The notes under the pieces were generated by a model. It did not search any database and was not told where the DNA came from. It saw nothing but the letters and a program-made list of their open reading frames with translations. A stretch of 64,000 nt of DNA, taken from positions 248,001 to 312,000 of the forward strand of contig NZ_JAERRJ010000002.1 in NCBI RefSeq assembly GCF_016741815.1, in the 5' to 3' direction. The DNA is from Nocardia acididurans (GTDB lineage Bacteria > Actinomycetota > Actinomycetes > Mycobacteriales > Mycobacteriaceae). Positions 19,234 through 26,915 of the stretch are shown piece by piece. Position 1 is the first letter of the stretch. Every line of letters begins with the position of its first letter. Both the position numbers and the translations under genes were made by a program.

Positions 19234-19250
19234 GGCTGTCTCAGACACTG
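19234..19250. promoter_or_regulatory. Weaker operator-like dyad before the ABC1-type kinase
   Basis: GGCTGTC-TCA-GACACTG keeps the CTGTC and GACA half-site cores with the same 3-bp spacer as the ephD operator. A further GACAGTC half-site lies near 19295, closer to the start codon. Confidence 0.45.
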
Positions 19251-19318
19251 AGCAGAACCGATTGCCCGCTGCCCGTTTCTCGTGCCACACTCCAGACAGT
19301 CTCTTTCGGAGGTCGATG

Positions 19319-20797
19319 ATGCCCGAACCGCGTCGACGCGGACTCCGGCGACTGCGCGGCGTCGCGCCCGGGTCCACCGGAGCGCCGCCCGCCCACGCCG
19401 CCGTCCGCACTGCGAAACTGGCCGCGCTGCCCGTCGGCTACGCGGCGCGGCGCGCGGCCGGAATGCGCCGCCGCGCGCTCGGCCGGACCGCGCACGAGGT
19501 GGAGCTCGACATCCAAACGCGCACGGCACAGCACATGTTCGAGGTGCTGGGCGAACTCAAGGGTTGCGCCGCCAAACTCGGTCAGCTGCTGGCCATCTAC
19601 GAGCTGGCCCTGCCGCCGGAGCTGGGCACGCCGTACCGGACCGCCCTGGGCCGACTGCAGGATTCCGCGCCCGCGCTGCTGCCGCGCGCGGTCAGCGCGG
19701 CCATGGCCGACAGTCTGGGCGAGCACTGGCGTTCGCGCTTCCTGGAATTCGATCTGCGCGCCTGTGCCGCCGCCTCGATCGGGCAGGTGCATCGCGGGGT
19801 GTGGCGGGATCGGCGGCCGGTCGCGGTGAAGCTCATGTATCCCGGTGTGCGCGAATCGGTTCGGACCGATCTCGACCAGTTGCGGCGGCTGGCCCCGCTG
19901 GCGGCGGTGCTCCTGCCGGGCGCGGATATGCGAGCGCTGACCGAGGCGTTCGCGGACTGCGTGCTCGAGGAACTCGACTATCCGAAAGAGGCTGCCACCC
20001 AGCGCATCTTCGCGGCCGCCTTCGCCGACGACCCGGATTTCGCGGTGCCCGCGATCGTGCACCAGCACGGCGACGTGATCGTCAGCGAATGGCTGGACGG
20101 GATCGCGCTGCCGCGCATCCTGGCCTCCGGCGCACCGGCCGAGCGCAGCCGGGTGGGCCTGCTCGTACTGCGCTTCCTCCTGTCGGGTTTCGCGCGCACC
20201 GGACTGCTCTACACCGATCCGCACCCTGGGAACTTCCGGGTCCTGCGCGACGGTCGGTTGGGCGTGGTCGATTTCGGCGCGTGCACACCGTTCCCGGCCG
20301 AATTCCCGGCCCTGGTGGGCGATCTCGCCGACGCCGCCTACAACGGCACTCCCGCCGACCTGGAGGCCGCGCTGCGCAGGCACGGATTCGTCGCCGCCGG
20401 AACGGAATTCGATCGGGAAGCCTTCGCCGCCATGATCGATCCCGTGCGCGAGCTGCTACTCCCCCACACGGCACGGATGTCCACGGCGTGGCTGCGGGAG
20501 CAGGTGCGCCGATGCACCGAGCCGCGCCTGACGAATGTGTGCAGACAGCTCACCTCGCCGCCGGAGTACGCACCGATCGGGCGGACCATTCTCGCCGCGA
20601 TCGGGCTGCTGTGCCAGCTCGGCACGCAGGGACCGCTGCGGGACGAATTGCTCACGCCACTACCGGAATTGGCGGCGGCGCTGGAGCGTTTCCACCTCGG
20701 CCAGGACCCGCTGCCCCGGGATCCGGTCACAGGTGCATCCAGGTCGGCCACACCTGCGCCCAGGACCGTGTGCGCCCGGTGCACTTCCATATCGTGA
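19319..20797 (+). CDS. ABC1/ADCK (AarF, UbiB-like) atypical kinase
   Basis: 492 residues. Family signatures in order: 'CAAKLGQLLAIYELALPPEL' (the KxGQ motif), 'ACAAASIGQVHRGVW' (Ala-rich loop replacing the Gly loop), 'VAVKLMYPGV' (ATP Lys), 'VLEELDYPKEA' (ExD), 'YTDPHPGNFRVL' (catalytic Asp) and 'LGVVDFGAC' (metal-binding DFG). Family members support quinone or lipid metabolism, mostly as ATPases. Two ATGs are adjacent; the second, 6 nt from GGAGG, is chosen. It is divergent from the ferritin-like gene and shares operator-like dyads, suggesting a common lipid-linked regulon. The 3' end overlaps the convergent GT39-like gene by 71 bp. Confidence 0.87.
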   Translation: MPEPRRRGLRRLRGVAPGSTGAPPAHAAVRTAKLAALPVGYAARRAAGMRRRALGRTAHEVELDIQTRTAQHMFEVLGELKGCAAKLGQLLAIYELALPPELGTPYRTALGRLQDSAPALLPRAVSAAMADSLGEHWRSRFLEFDLRACAAASIGQVHRGVWRDRRPVAVKLMYPGVRESVRTDLDQLRRLAPLAAVLLPGADMRALTEAFADCVLEELDYPKEAATQRIFAAAFADDPDFAVPAIVHQHGDVIVSEWLDGIALPRILASGAPAERSRVGLLVLRFLLSGFARTGLLYTDPHPGNFRVLRDGRLGVVDFGACTPFPAEFPALVGDLADAAYNGTPADLEAALRRHGFVAAGTEFDREAFAAMIDPVRELLLPHTARMSTAWLREQVRRCTEPRLTNVCRQLTSPPEYAPIGRTILAAIGLLCQLGTQGPLRDELLTPLPELAAALERFHLGQDPLPRDPVTGASRSATPAPRTVCARCTSIS

Positions 20798-22289
20798 CGT
20801 CCTGGGTGTTGCCCGGGAAGCCGAGCCGGGTGTTCACCTCGCCGACCGGTTCGACCCGCTCGAACTGCGCGCGCAGCCGGGCTTCCTGTTCGCCGGTCTC
20901 ACCGATGTACAGCACGGTGGTGGCGTCGTCGCCGGGGGTGCCGAAGTAGCCGAATCCCCGGCTGGGACTGTAGACGGGCGGCAGGTGCGGATGGCCGAAC
21001 TCGTCGAGCGCACTGGCCTGCCAATAGGTTTCGGTGATCAGGATGGTCTCGGCGCGCTGCTGCGGCGGCAGCGTGTGATAGGCGGTGGTGACCGCGTCGG
21101 TCAGCTCCGGCCAGCCGAACTGCCCGTAGGTGCCGATATTGATGGCCGCCTGCGTCCCATCCGCGGCGGGCGCGATGTCCTCGGCCGGGATCCACGGCGT
21201 GGCATAGAGGGTCATGGCCGCGCCCAGCACCGTCACCAGCGTCGTGCCGGCGAGCAGCGCCCGCCGGCCGACCGGTTTCAGCCCGGCCGCGGTCACCACC
21301 AGGACCACCGCTCCGGCCGCGATGATCGGCGCGTACAGCCCGGCGGGATAGTAGACGCGCCCGCCCAGCACCATGAACACGAGGTACAGCAGTACCAGGG
21401 CGACGGCCAGAAAACGGTAGGGCCGCAACGACTCCCGGCGCAGCAGTGCGACCAGCCCCCAGACCAGCAGCAGGACGCCGAGCCATCCGGCCAGGATCAG
21501 CGACAGCGGGACGAACAGCACCCGCCCGCCGAGAATGCCCTGCTCCCCGGCGATGACGCGGCCCATCTCGAGTTGCGGCCAGCCGTGCCGGGCCTGCCAG
21601 ATCAGTTGCGGCACGGTCGTGAGCACCACGACGACCCCGCCCGCCCACAGCAGCGGACGCCGCACCAACTCGCGTGGGCCGATCAGCCAGGCGCTGAGCG
21701 CGAGCACGATCCAGAAGAACGGGATCAGCCATTTCACCTGCATATCGACCGCCGACAGCAGGGCGGCCGCGAGCAGCAGGCGGTCGTCGCGGGTGCGGAC
21801 CCAGCGCACCACGCACCAGCCGATCACCGTCCACAGCGCGCAGTCGACGGCGTTGGTGGTGAGCATCGTGCCCTGCAGCAGCAGGAACGGTGAGGTCGCG
21901 TAGCCCAGGGCGGCCAGCGTCTGCGCCCAGCGGCCGCCGCCCAGTTCGCGGGCGAGCATGGCGCACACGACGATCGCCAGCACGGTCAGCCCGACCGCCG
22001 GCAATCGCAGCGCGAAGAAGGAATCGGGAGCGAGGGTGTCCATGAGCCGGGCCAGCAGCGGCAGGCCCGGTCCCTGATCGGCGTACCCGAACGACAGTCG
22101 CCGCCCGGCCGCCAAAAAGTACAGTTCGTCGCCGAAATAGTCGTAGCGCGTGGCCGACAGCAGCAAGACCACGGTCGCGGGCACGGCCACGGCGGCCACC
22201 GCCCACCAGGCCATGGCGGGTCTCGGATCCGCCGGCCGCGCGCCCCCTTCCGGATCCGGCTGCGCCGGGCGGTTTTCCACATCGGTCAC
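20727..22289 (-). CDS. GT39/ArnT-like polyprenyl-phosphate glycosyltransferase
   Basis: 520 residues with about 10-12 membrane helices. The first extracytoplasmic loop 'YDYFGDELYFLAAGRRLSFGYADQGPGLPLL' has the DE pair and the His/Asp-rich pattern of GT-C (PMT/ArnT) enzymes, and the C-terminal ~140 residues form a soluble outer domain ending 'WKCTGRTRSWAQVWPTW'. Such enzymes move a sugar from a lipid-phosphate donor to proteins or lipids on the outer face of the membrane. The GTG at 22289 is preferred because GGGGAG lies 5 bp upstream. Convergent overlap with the ABC1-type kinase is 71 bp. The acceptor is not predictable. Confidence 0.82.
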   Translation of the reverse strand: MTDVENRPAQPDPEGGARPADPRPAMAWWAVAAVAVPATVVLLLSATRYDYFGDELYFLAAGRRLSFGYADQGPGLPLLARLMDTLAPDSFFALRLPAVGLTVLAIVVCAMLARELGGGRWAQTLAALGYATSPFLLLQGTMLTTNAVDCALWTVIGWCVVRWVRTRDDRLLLAAALLSAVDMQVKWLIPFFWIVLALSAWLIGPRELVRRPLLWAGGVVVVLTTVPQLIWQARHGWPQLEMGRVIAGEQGILGGRVLFVPLSLILAGWLGVLLLVWGLVALLRRESLRPYRFLAVALVLLYLVFMVLGGRVYYPAGLYAPIIAAGAVVLVVTAAGLKPVGRRALLAGTTLVTVLGAAMTLYATPWIPAEDIAPAADGTQAAINIGTYGQFGWPELTDAVTTAYHTLPPQQRAETILITETYWQASALDEFGHPHLPPVYSPSRGFGYFGTPGDDATTVLYIGETGEQEARLRAQFERVEPVGEVNTRLGFPGNTQDVTIWKCTGRTRSWAQVWPTWMHL

Positions 22290-22431
22290 GCGAACTCCCC
22301 GAGAATCAGGTCCTGCTGCGGCTGTCAGCGAATCCACAGCATGCCACCGCTCGGCCGCAGGTCCGCCCGGCGGCCTATACTCGCGTTCGGATATACCTGC
22401 CGGACAACGCATTTCAGCGAAGGAGATCGGC

Positions 22432-22935
22432 ATGACCCAGCAGACGCCCGAGCCGAACCCGTACGGCACCCCGACCACCACGGGCCCGGAACCGATTCGA
22501 GCCTCCCAGGGCCGGATCAATGCGATCGTGCGGACGCTGCTGCGGCTTCCGCTGCTCTCCCGGCTGGTGGGCAAGCGCCTGGCCGTGCTGACGGTGACCG
22601 GCCGCAAGTCCGGCCGGGTCTACGAGATCCCGGTGGCCTACACCCGGCACGGCTCCGACATCCTGATCGGCACGAATATGCGCCCCTGGGTGCGCAATAT
22701 CAGCAAGGACGTGCCGGTCGAGGTGTCCTTCGGCGGCCCGAAGCGGCCGGCGGACGCCGAGGTGCACACCGATCTGGAATCCGTCATGCGCCTGTACGAG
22801 ATCGTGGCCCGCGACAACAAGAACAATGCCGGATTCAACGGCATCGGCTTCGATCCCGACGGCAGCCCCAACAAGGCCGACATCTATCAGTCGTGGCAGC
22901 AGGGCGGGGTGGTCATCCGGCTCACGCCGCGCTGA
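22432..22935 (+). CDS. Deazaflavin-dependent nitroreductase family protein (DUF385)
   Basis: 167 residues with a clear AAGGAG ribosome site. The core 'LAVLTVTGRKSGRVYEIPVAYTRHGSDILIGTN' is the signature of the F420-dependent split-barrel (Ddn-like/DUF385) family, which reduces quinones, nitro compounds or unsaturated substrates with F420H2. Its first ~30 residues are a Pro/Thr-rich extension. It ends 14 bp inside the convergent homologue at 22922; the two are diverged paralogues facing each other. Confidence 0.85.
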   Translation: MTQQTPEPNPYGTPTTTGPEPIRASQGRINAIVRTLLRLPLLSRLVGKRLAVLTVTGRKSGRVYEIPVAYTRHGSDILIGTNMRPWVRNISKDVPVEVSFGGPKRPADAEVHTDLESVMRLYEIVARDNKNNAGFNGIGFDPDGSPNKADIYQSWQQGGVVIRLTPR

Positions 22936-23305
22936 TCCGGGCCTGCACGTAGTACTCGGCGCGCAGCGCCACCAGGGCCTGCCGCACCACCGGCGGGGCC
23001 CACGAGGCCGACGCGTCGCGCCCCACCACCGGATCGGTGAGCGTCACCGTGCGCCCCCGCGTCTCGAAGTCGAACGTCCCGGATGCCCGAATATTCGCGA
23101 GCCAGTCCACCTCCCGCCCGTAGGTGAGCGCGACCCGGTAGCCGCCGTCGCGTTCGAAGACCATCACCGGCGACCGGTACACCCGCCCCGATTTTCGGCC
23201 CACGTGGATCACGATCCCGAACCCCGGCACCAGCCGTGCCGCCACCCCCAGCACCGGATTGCTGATACGCCGATTGATCCTGGCCAATCCCTGTGGCAAC
23301 GGCAT
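22922..23305 (-). CDS. Deazaflavin-dependent nitroreductase family protein (DUF385), second paralogue
   Basis: 127 residues from the ATG at 23305, preceded by GGAGAGGACGAG. 'GFGIVIHVGRKSGRVYRSPVMVFERDGGYRVALTYGREVDWLANIRASGTFDFETRGR' contains the family's GRKSG-R motif and the later 'W-x-x-N-I-R-A-S-G' motif. It probably binds F420 and acts as a small redox enzyme. Short relative to the neighbour because it lacks the N-terminal extension. Convergent with, and overlapping, that neighbour by 14 bp. Confidence 0.83.
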   Translation of the reverse strand: MPLPQGLARINRRISNPVLGVAARLVPGFGIVIHVGRKSGRVYRSPVMVFERDGGYRVALTYGREVDWLANIRASGTFDFETRGRTVTLTDPVVGRDASASWAPPVVRQALVALRAEYYVQARISAA

Positions 23306-23411
23306 GATCTCGTCCTCTCCGACGAAACAGACTGCGTCCCAGAGGCTACGCCGCGCGCCTCGCACCCGCGCGCTGCCACTACTGTGCTGCGAGAACGGAA
23401 AGGGGCCCATC

Positions 23412-23930
23412 ATGCCGGAATTGATCGCGGTGTACGACGCCGCAGGCCGCCAGGTCGGCGCCGAGGATCGCGCCACCGTCTATGCCGAGGGCCTGTGGCA
23501 TGCCAGCGCGGGCGTGCTCATCCGCTCCACCGACACCAACCGTGTCTATGTCCACCGCCGCACGGACACCAAGATGGTCTTCCCTGGGATGCACGACTGT
23601 CTCGCGGGCGGCGTGCTCGATCCCGGCGAGGATCCGGCCGCGGCCGCCATGCGGGAGCTGTCCGAGGAACTGGGCATCACCCTCGGCCCCGACGACGACG
23701 AGCCGCTGCCCCTGGCCGCCGCCGCGTGGGACGGCGAATGGCAGGGCCGCCCGATGCGCTGTCATCTGTTCGCCTACGAACTCCGCCACGACGGCCCGTT
23801 CCGCCATCAGGCTTCCGAGGTGGCCGAGGCGTGGTGGTGGACCGATGCCGAACTGCGCGCCCATCTCGCGGACCCCGCCTGGCCCTTCGTCCCCGACACC
23901 CGGGTCTTCGTCGACGATCTGCTGCGCTGA
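23412..23930 (+). CDS. Nudix hydrolase
   Basis: 172 residues. The Nudix box GGVLDPGEDPAAAAMRELSEELGI fits Gx5Ex7REUxEExGU, so the Mg-binding Glu residues are in place. The arrangement 'GLWHASAGVLIRSTDTNRVYVHRRTDTKMVFPGMHDCLAGG' resembles isopentenyl-diphosphate-isomerase-like or YfcD-type Nudix proteins. It would hydrolyse a nucleoside-diphosphate-linked compound, not identifiable from sequence alone. A stem-loop follows at 23950-23983. Start supported by AAAGGG 7 nt upstream. Confidence 0.88.
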   Translation: MPELIAVYDAAGRQVGAEDRATVYAEGLWHASAGVLIRSTDTNRVYVHRRTDTKMVFPGMHDCLAGGVLDPGEDPAAAAMRELSEELGITLGPDDDEPLPLAAAAWDGEWQGRPMRCHLFAYELRHDGPFRHQASEVAEAWWWTDAELRAHLADPAWPFVPDTRVFVDDLLR

Positions 23931-23949
23931 GGTCCCCGGAAAACGCAGG

Positions 23950-23983
23950 AGCCCCTTGGAATCCCGCGCGATTCCAAGGGGCT
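23950..23983. terminator. Bidirectional hairpin terminator
   Basis: Perfect 14-bp stem (AGCCCCTTGGAATC and its complement) with a 6-nt loop. It separates the Nudix gene (+) from the 27-codon gene (-), which end on either side of it. There is no long T run, as is common in actinomycete terminators. Confidence 0.75.
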
Positions 23984-23998
23984 GTGAAGCTCTGTGGC

Positions 23999-24082
23999 TT
24001 ACTTGCCGGCGGTGCCGGTGAACAGACCCTGAATGGTCTTGATCAGAACGTCGGCCAGAAGATCCGAGGCGGATCCGGACAT
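23999..24082 (-). CDS. 27-residue amphipathic peptide gene
   Basis: A short frame runs from ATG to TAA with GGAG 6 nt before the ATG and a strong terminator hairpin 15 bp after the stop, which together argue for a true gene. The peptide starts MSGSASDLLADVLIKTIQGL and ends with a Gly/Thr tail and Lys; its middle would form an amphipathic helix with Leu, Val, Ile and Phe on one face. It has no signal peptide and no Cys. It could be a small membrane-active or porin-like peptide of the mycolata, or a regulatory peptide, but no family was recognised. A tandem ACATGT motif lies in its promoter region. Confidence 0.55.
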   Translation of the reverse strand: MSGSASDLLADVLIKTIQGLFTGTAGK

Positions 24083-24106
24083 GTGGTGCTCCTCATCTGT
24101 GTAATG

Positions 24107-24121
24107 ACATGTCGGACATGT
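24107..24121. promoter_or_regulatory. Tandem ACATGT motif before the small-peptide gene
   Basis: Two copies of the palindromic hexamer ACATGT are separated by CGG, 25 bp upstream of the small gene. The arrangement looks like a dimer-of-dimers binding site. The remaining ~140 bp to the AIM24-like gene hold no other clear signal. Confidence 0.35.
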
Positions 24122-24258
24122 GAAGCATGCACGATTCACATTCCCGAGGGTGCCTTTCGGCGAAATGGATCCGCCGGGCCGGATGAGGATTTCACGATAG
24201 AACGGGTTCCAACTGCGGTTATGCCCACTCAGTGGAACTGTGGTTTAGATCACACCCG

Positions 24259-24939
24259 CTAACCCGAGGAGGCGTGCGACCCCGCCCAGGACGCGAAGGC
24301 GCCGGGATTGCGGGTCTGCAGCAGGACCCGGCCGGGCCCGACGAAGTCGAAGACGAAACCCTCACCCGATTTCAGGGATTGGAGCGAACGCCCCGAGACC
24401 GCACGCCGGATGGTGAAGTTCATCGACAGGTCGTAGGCGACCACGTGACCGGTGTCGATGGTGACCGGTTCCCCCGCGGCGAGATCGATGACATCGATCG
24501 CGCCGAAGACGCCGAGCACCACTTCGCCGTCGCCGTGGGCGCGCAGGCCGAAGCCGCCCTCGCCACCGAACAGGTTGGACAGGCCACCCCACTTGGCTTC
24601 GACGGTGACGCTGTGGGAGTTGGCGATCCAGCCGCCACGGCTGATGAAGAACGGGCGATCCGGAGTGATGGGCAGGTTGAGCATGTCGCCGGGAAGCGCG
24701 GGAGCCACGTCCACCCAGCCGCCCTGCGGTGGCGCGGTGAAGGTGGAGACGAAGAAGGACTCACCCGCGAGGACCGAGCGCTTCAGACCGGCGAGGATGC
24801 CGCCTTCGGCCTTGGCCGCCAAGGTGACTCCGGCCGAGTGGGCCACCATGGCTCCGCTCTCCACCCGCATGGGTTCGTTACCGGCGAGAAAGCAGCGGGC
24901 GATCGTCGAGGACGGATTGTGCCGCAGTTGCACCTTCAT
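24259..24939 (-). CDS. AIM24/TIGR00266-family protein
   Basis: 226 residues with the beta-helix-like pattern of the family: an N-terminal 'MKVQLRHNPSSTIARCFLAGNEPMRVESGAMVAHSAGVTL', a Gly-rich middle ('LAGESFFVSTFTAPPQGGWVDVAPALPGDM') and 'GGFGLRAHGDGEVVLGVFGAIDVIDLAAGEPVTIDTGHVVAYD'. The family is widespread and structurally a tripartite beta roll; in yeast AIM24 it affects mitochondrial membrane organisation, but no bacterial function is established. No signal peptide. It stands alone upstream of the small-peptide gene. Confidence 0.85.
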   Translation of the reverse strand: MKVQLRHNPSSTIARCFLAGNEPMRVESGAMVAHSAGVTLAAKAEGGILAGLKRSVLAGESFFVSTFTAPPQGGWVDVAPALPGDMLNLPITPDRPFFISRGGWIANSHSVTVEAKWGGLSNLFGGEGGFGLRAHGDGEVVLGVFGAIDVIDLAAGEPVTIDTGHVVAYDLSMNFTIRRAVSGRSLQSLKSGEGFVFDFVGPGRVLLQTRNPGAFASWAGSHASSG

Positions 24940-25002
24940 ATCCGCCGAATCTAGCAGCGAGTTCCGTGGTCCGCGCTGGGATTTCGGCGAGCGATCCGGC
25001 GG

Positions 25003-26145
25003 TTACTTCCCGCCCTCCGTCAAGGTCACCGCCTGCGGCGTGTATCCGCTGCCGACCACATCGACACCCTGGGATCTCAGCAGGTCCAGGGCCTTGGTGA
25101 CATAGTCGTTGGTGTAGGACTCGGCATCGGGATCCTTGGTGAGGACCGTCGCGCCCTCCTGGTTGCGGGTCGTCTTGGCGATCGACACGGTGCGATCCCA
25201 CGCCGCCGCGTCGATGACGCCGATTCCGTTGGGGGACGGCCAGATCAGCTTGTTCACCTCGGTGATCTGCCACTCCTGATGGCTGGCTCCGAGCGTGGAT
25301 CCGGCCGCCACGGTGAGGTCGCGGCAGGTGGCCACATTGTCGCGGCAGAAGGCCCAGCCCTTCAGTGAGGCGGCGATGAACTTCACCGTCCGATCGGCGT
25401 ACGCGGAATCCCGCAGCTTCTCGGTATTGGCCCAGATGGCGTCCTGCAGCATGGCCACGCCCTGGTCGTTCCAGTCGATGGTGGTGAAATCGTCTGTCGT
25501 GTACAGCTTTCCGGTGGCCGGGTTCTTGGTCTCGAGCAGCTGCGCGTACTCGTTGTACGACATGGCCTGCGCCGCATCGATATCGCGGGCGAGGAAGGCG
25601 TTCATATCGAACTGCTGCTGCACCAGGGTCACATCCTCGGCCGGGTTCACACCCGCCTTGGTCATCCCCGCGAAGAGTTCGAATTCATTGCCGTACCCCC
25701 AATTTCCGACCTTCTTGCCGCGTAGGTCGCCGGGTCCGCTGATGGCCGCGGTCTTGAACGAGACCTGCTTGGTGCCCGACCGCTGGAAGATCTGCGCCAC
25801 ATTGGTGATCCCGGCCCCCGCCTCGCGCGAGGCGAGCGCCTTGGGCACCCAGGCGATGGCGTAGTCGGTCTGCCCCTGGGCCAGGACGGTCTGCGGGACG
25901 ATATCGGTTCCGCCGTCGAGGATTTCGACATCGAGGCCCTGCTCCCGGTAGAAGCCCTGGCTGACGGCGGCCAGATAACCGGCGAACTGGCCCTGCTTGA
26001 ACCACTGCAGTTGCAGCTTCACCTTGGTGAGCCCGTCGGCGGTGGTGCTGCTCTCGCTGGTACTGCAGCCGGTGAGCGCGGCCAGCGCCAGCACGGCGGC
26101 GGCCACACCGGCTGTGAGACGGGTTTTCCTTGCGGTACTTCTCAT
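25003..26145 (-). CDS. ABC transporter substrate-binding lipoprotein (NMT1/THI5-like)
   Basis: 380 residues with a lipoprotein signal ending ALTGC (Cys27). The ligand domain begins 'KVKLQLQWFKQGQFAGYLAAVSQGFYREQGLDVEI', the hallmark of the SsuA/THI5 family that binds pyrimidine, sulfonate or related small molecules, and continues 'KKVGNWGYGNEFELFAGMTKAG'. Gene order with two permeases, an ATPase and pyrimidine-ring hydrolases points to uptake of a pyrimidine or hydantoin-type ligand. Its start overlaps the upstream permease stop (ATGA at 26142-26145). Confidence 0.9.
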   Translation of the reverse strand: MRSTARKTRLTAGVAAAVLALAALTGCSTSESSTTADGLTKVKLQLQWFKQGQFAGYLAAVSQGFYREQGLDVEILDGGTDIVPQTVLAQGQTDYAIAWVPKALASREAGAGITNVAQIFQRSGTKQVSFKTAAISGPGDLRGKKVGNWGYGNEFELFAGMTKAGVNPAEDVTLVQQQFDMNAFLARDIDAAQAMSYNEYAQLLETKNPATGKLYTTDDFTTIDWNDQGVAMLQDAIWANTEKLRDSAYADRTVKFIAASLKGWAFCRDNVATCRDLTVAAGSTLGASHQEWQITEVNKLIWPSPNGIGVIDAAAWDRTVSIAKTTRNQEGATVLTKDPDAESYTNDYVTKALDLLRSQGVDVVGSGYTPQAVTLTEGGK

Positions 26146-26915
26146 TTCGATCTCCAGAGGGTGGTGCGGGGTCGTCGGGCGAGCTGTTCGAGCAGCAGCA
26201 CGGCGGCCAGGAAGACCAGGCCCAGGACCATGGCGGCGGTGACGTAGGCCCAGGCCCGGGGGTAGGCGGTATTCGCCGCGGCGGAGGTGATCCGGCTGCC
26301 CAGGCCGTGCTGCAGGCCGCCGAAGTACTCGGCGATGATGGCCGCGATCACCGCGCCCGGGGCCGCGATGCGCAAACCCGTGAACAGATGCGGCAGCGCG
26401 GCGGGCAGCCGGACCGTGCGGGTGATCTGCCAGCCGGTGGCCGCATAGGCGGTCATGAGGTCGGCGTGCACGCGCGGCACCTGCCGCAAACCCTTTGCGG
26501 TGCTGACGAATACGGGAAAGAACACCACGATCGCGGCGACCAGGCGGCGCGGCAGATCGGTGGTGGTGGAGTACATGGAGTTGAGCAGCGGGGCCAGCGC
26601 GACGATCGGCACCGCCGCCGCACCCGCCGCGAGCGCGCCGAGCACACCGTCGACCACGCGGAAGCGCACGGCCACGATGGCGGCGGCGATACCGAGCACC
26701 GACCCCAGCAGCAGCCCGATGAGCGCGTTCATGCCGGTGGCGACAGCCGCCGCCACAATGGCGGTCCGGTTGTCGCCGAACGCTGTCGCGATGGCGGTGG
26801 GCGCGGGCAGCAGGAAGGACGGCACGCCCGCGACGACGGTGAGCACCTGCCACAGCGCGAGCAGACCCGCACCGAAGACCAACGGCGGCAGCCAGTTCCG
26901 GAGGAATGCGGTCAT
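26142..26915 (-). CDS. ABC transporter permease
   Basis: 257 residues, about six membrane helices, BPD_transp_1 type. The EAA-like loop for ATPase contact is 'LMTAYAATGWQITRTVRLPAALPHLFTGLRIAAPGAVIAAIIAEYFG'. It pairs with the permease at 27825 to form the membrane channel. It overlaps its neighbours on both sides by 4 bp, so it is translationally coupled to the ATPase gene upstream and the binding protein downstream. Confidence 0.9.
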   Translation of the reverse strand: MTAFLRNWLPPLVFGAGLLALWQVLTVVAGVPSFLLPAPTAIATAFGDNRTAIVAAAVATGMNALIGLLLGSVLGIAAAIVAVRFRVVDGVLGALAAGAAAVPIVALAPLLNSMYSTTTDLPRRLVAAIVVFFPVFVSTAKGLRQVPRVHADLMTAYAATGWQITRTVRLPAALPHLFTGLRIAAPGAVIAAIIAEYFGGLQHGLGSRITSAAANTAYPRAWAYVTAAMVLGLVFLAAVLLLEQLARRPRTTLWRSK

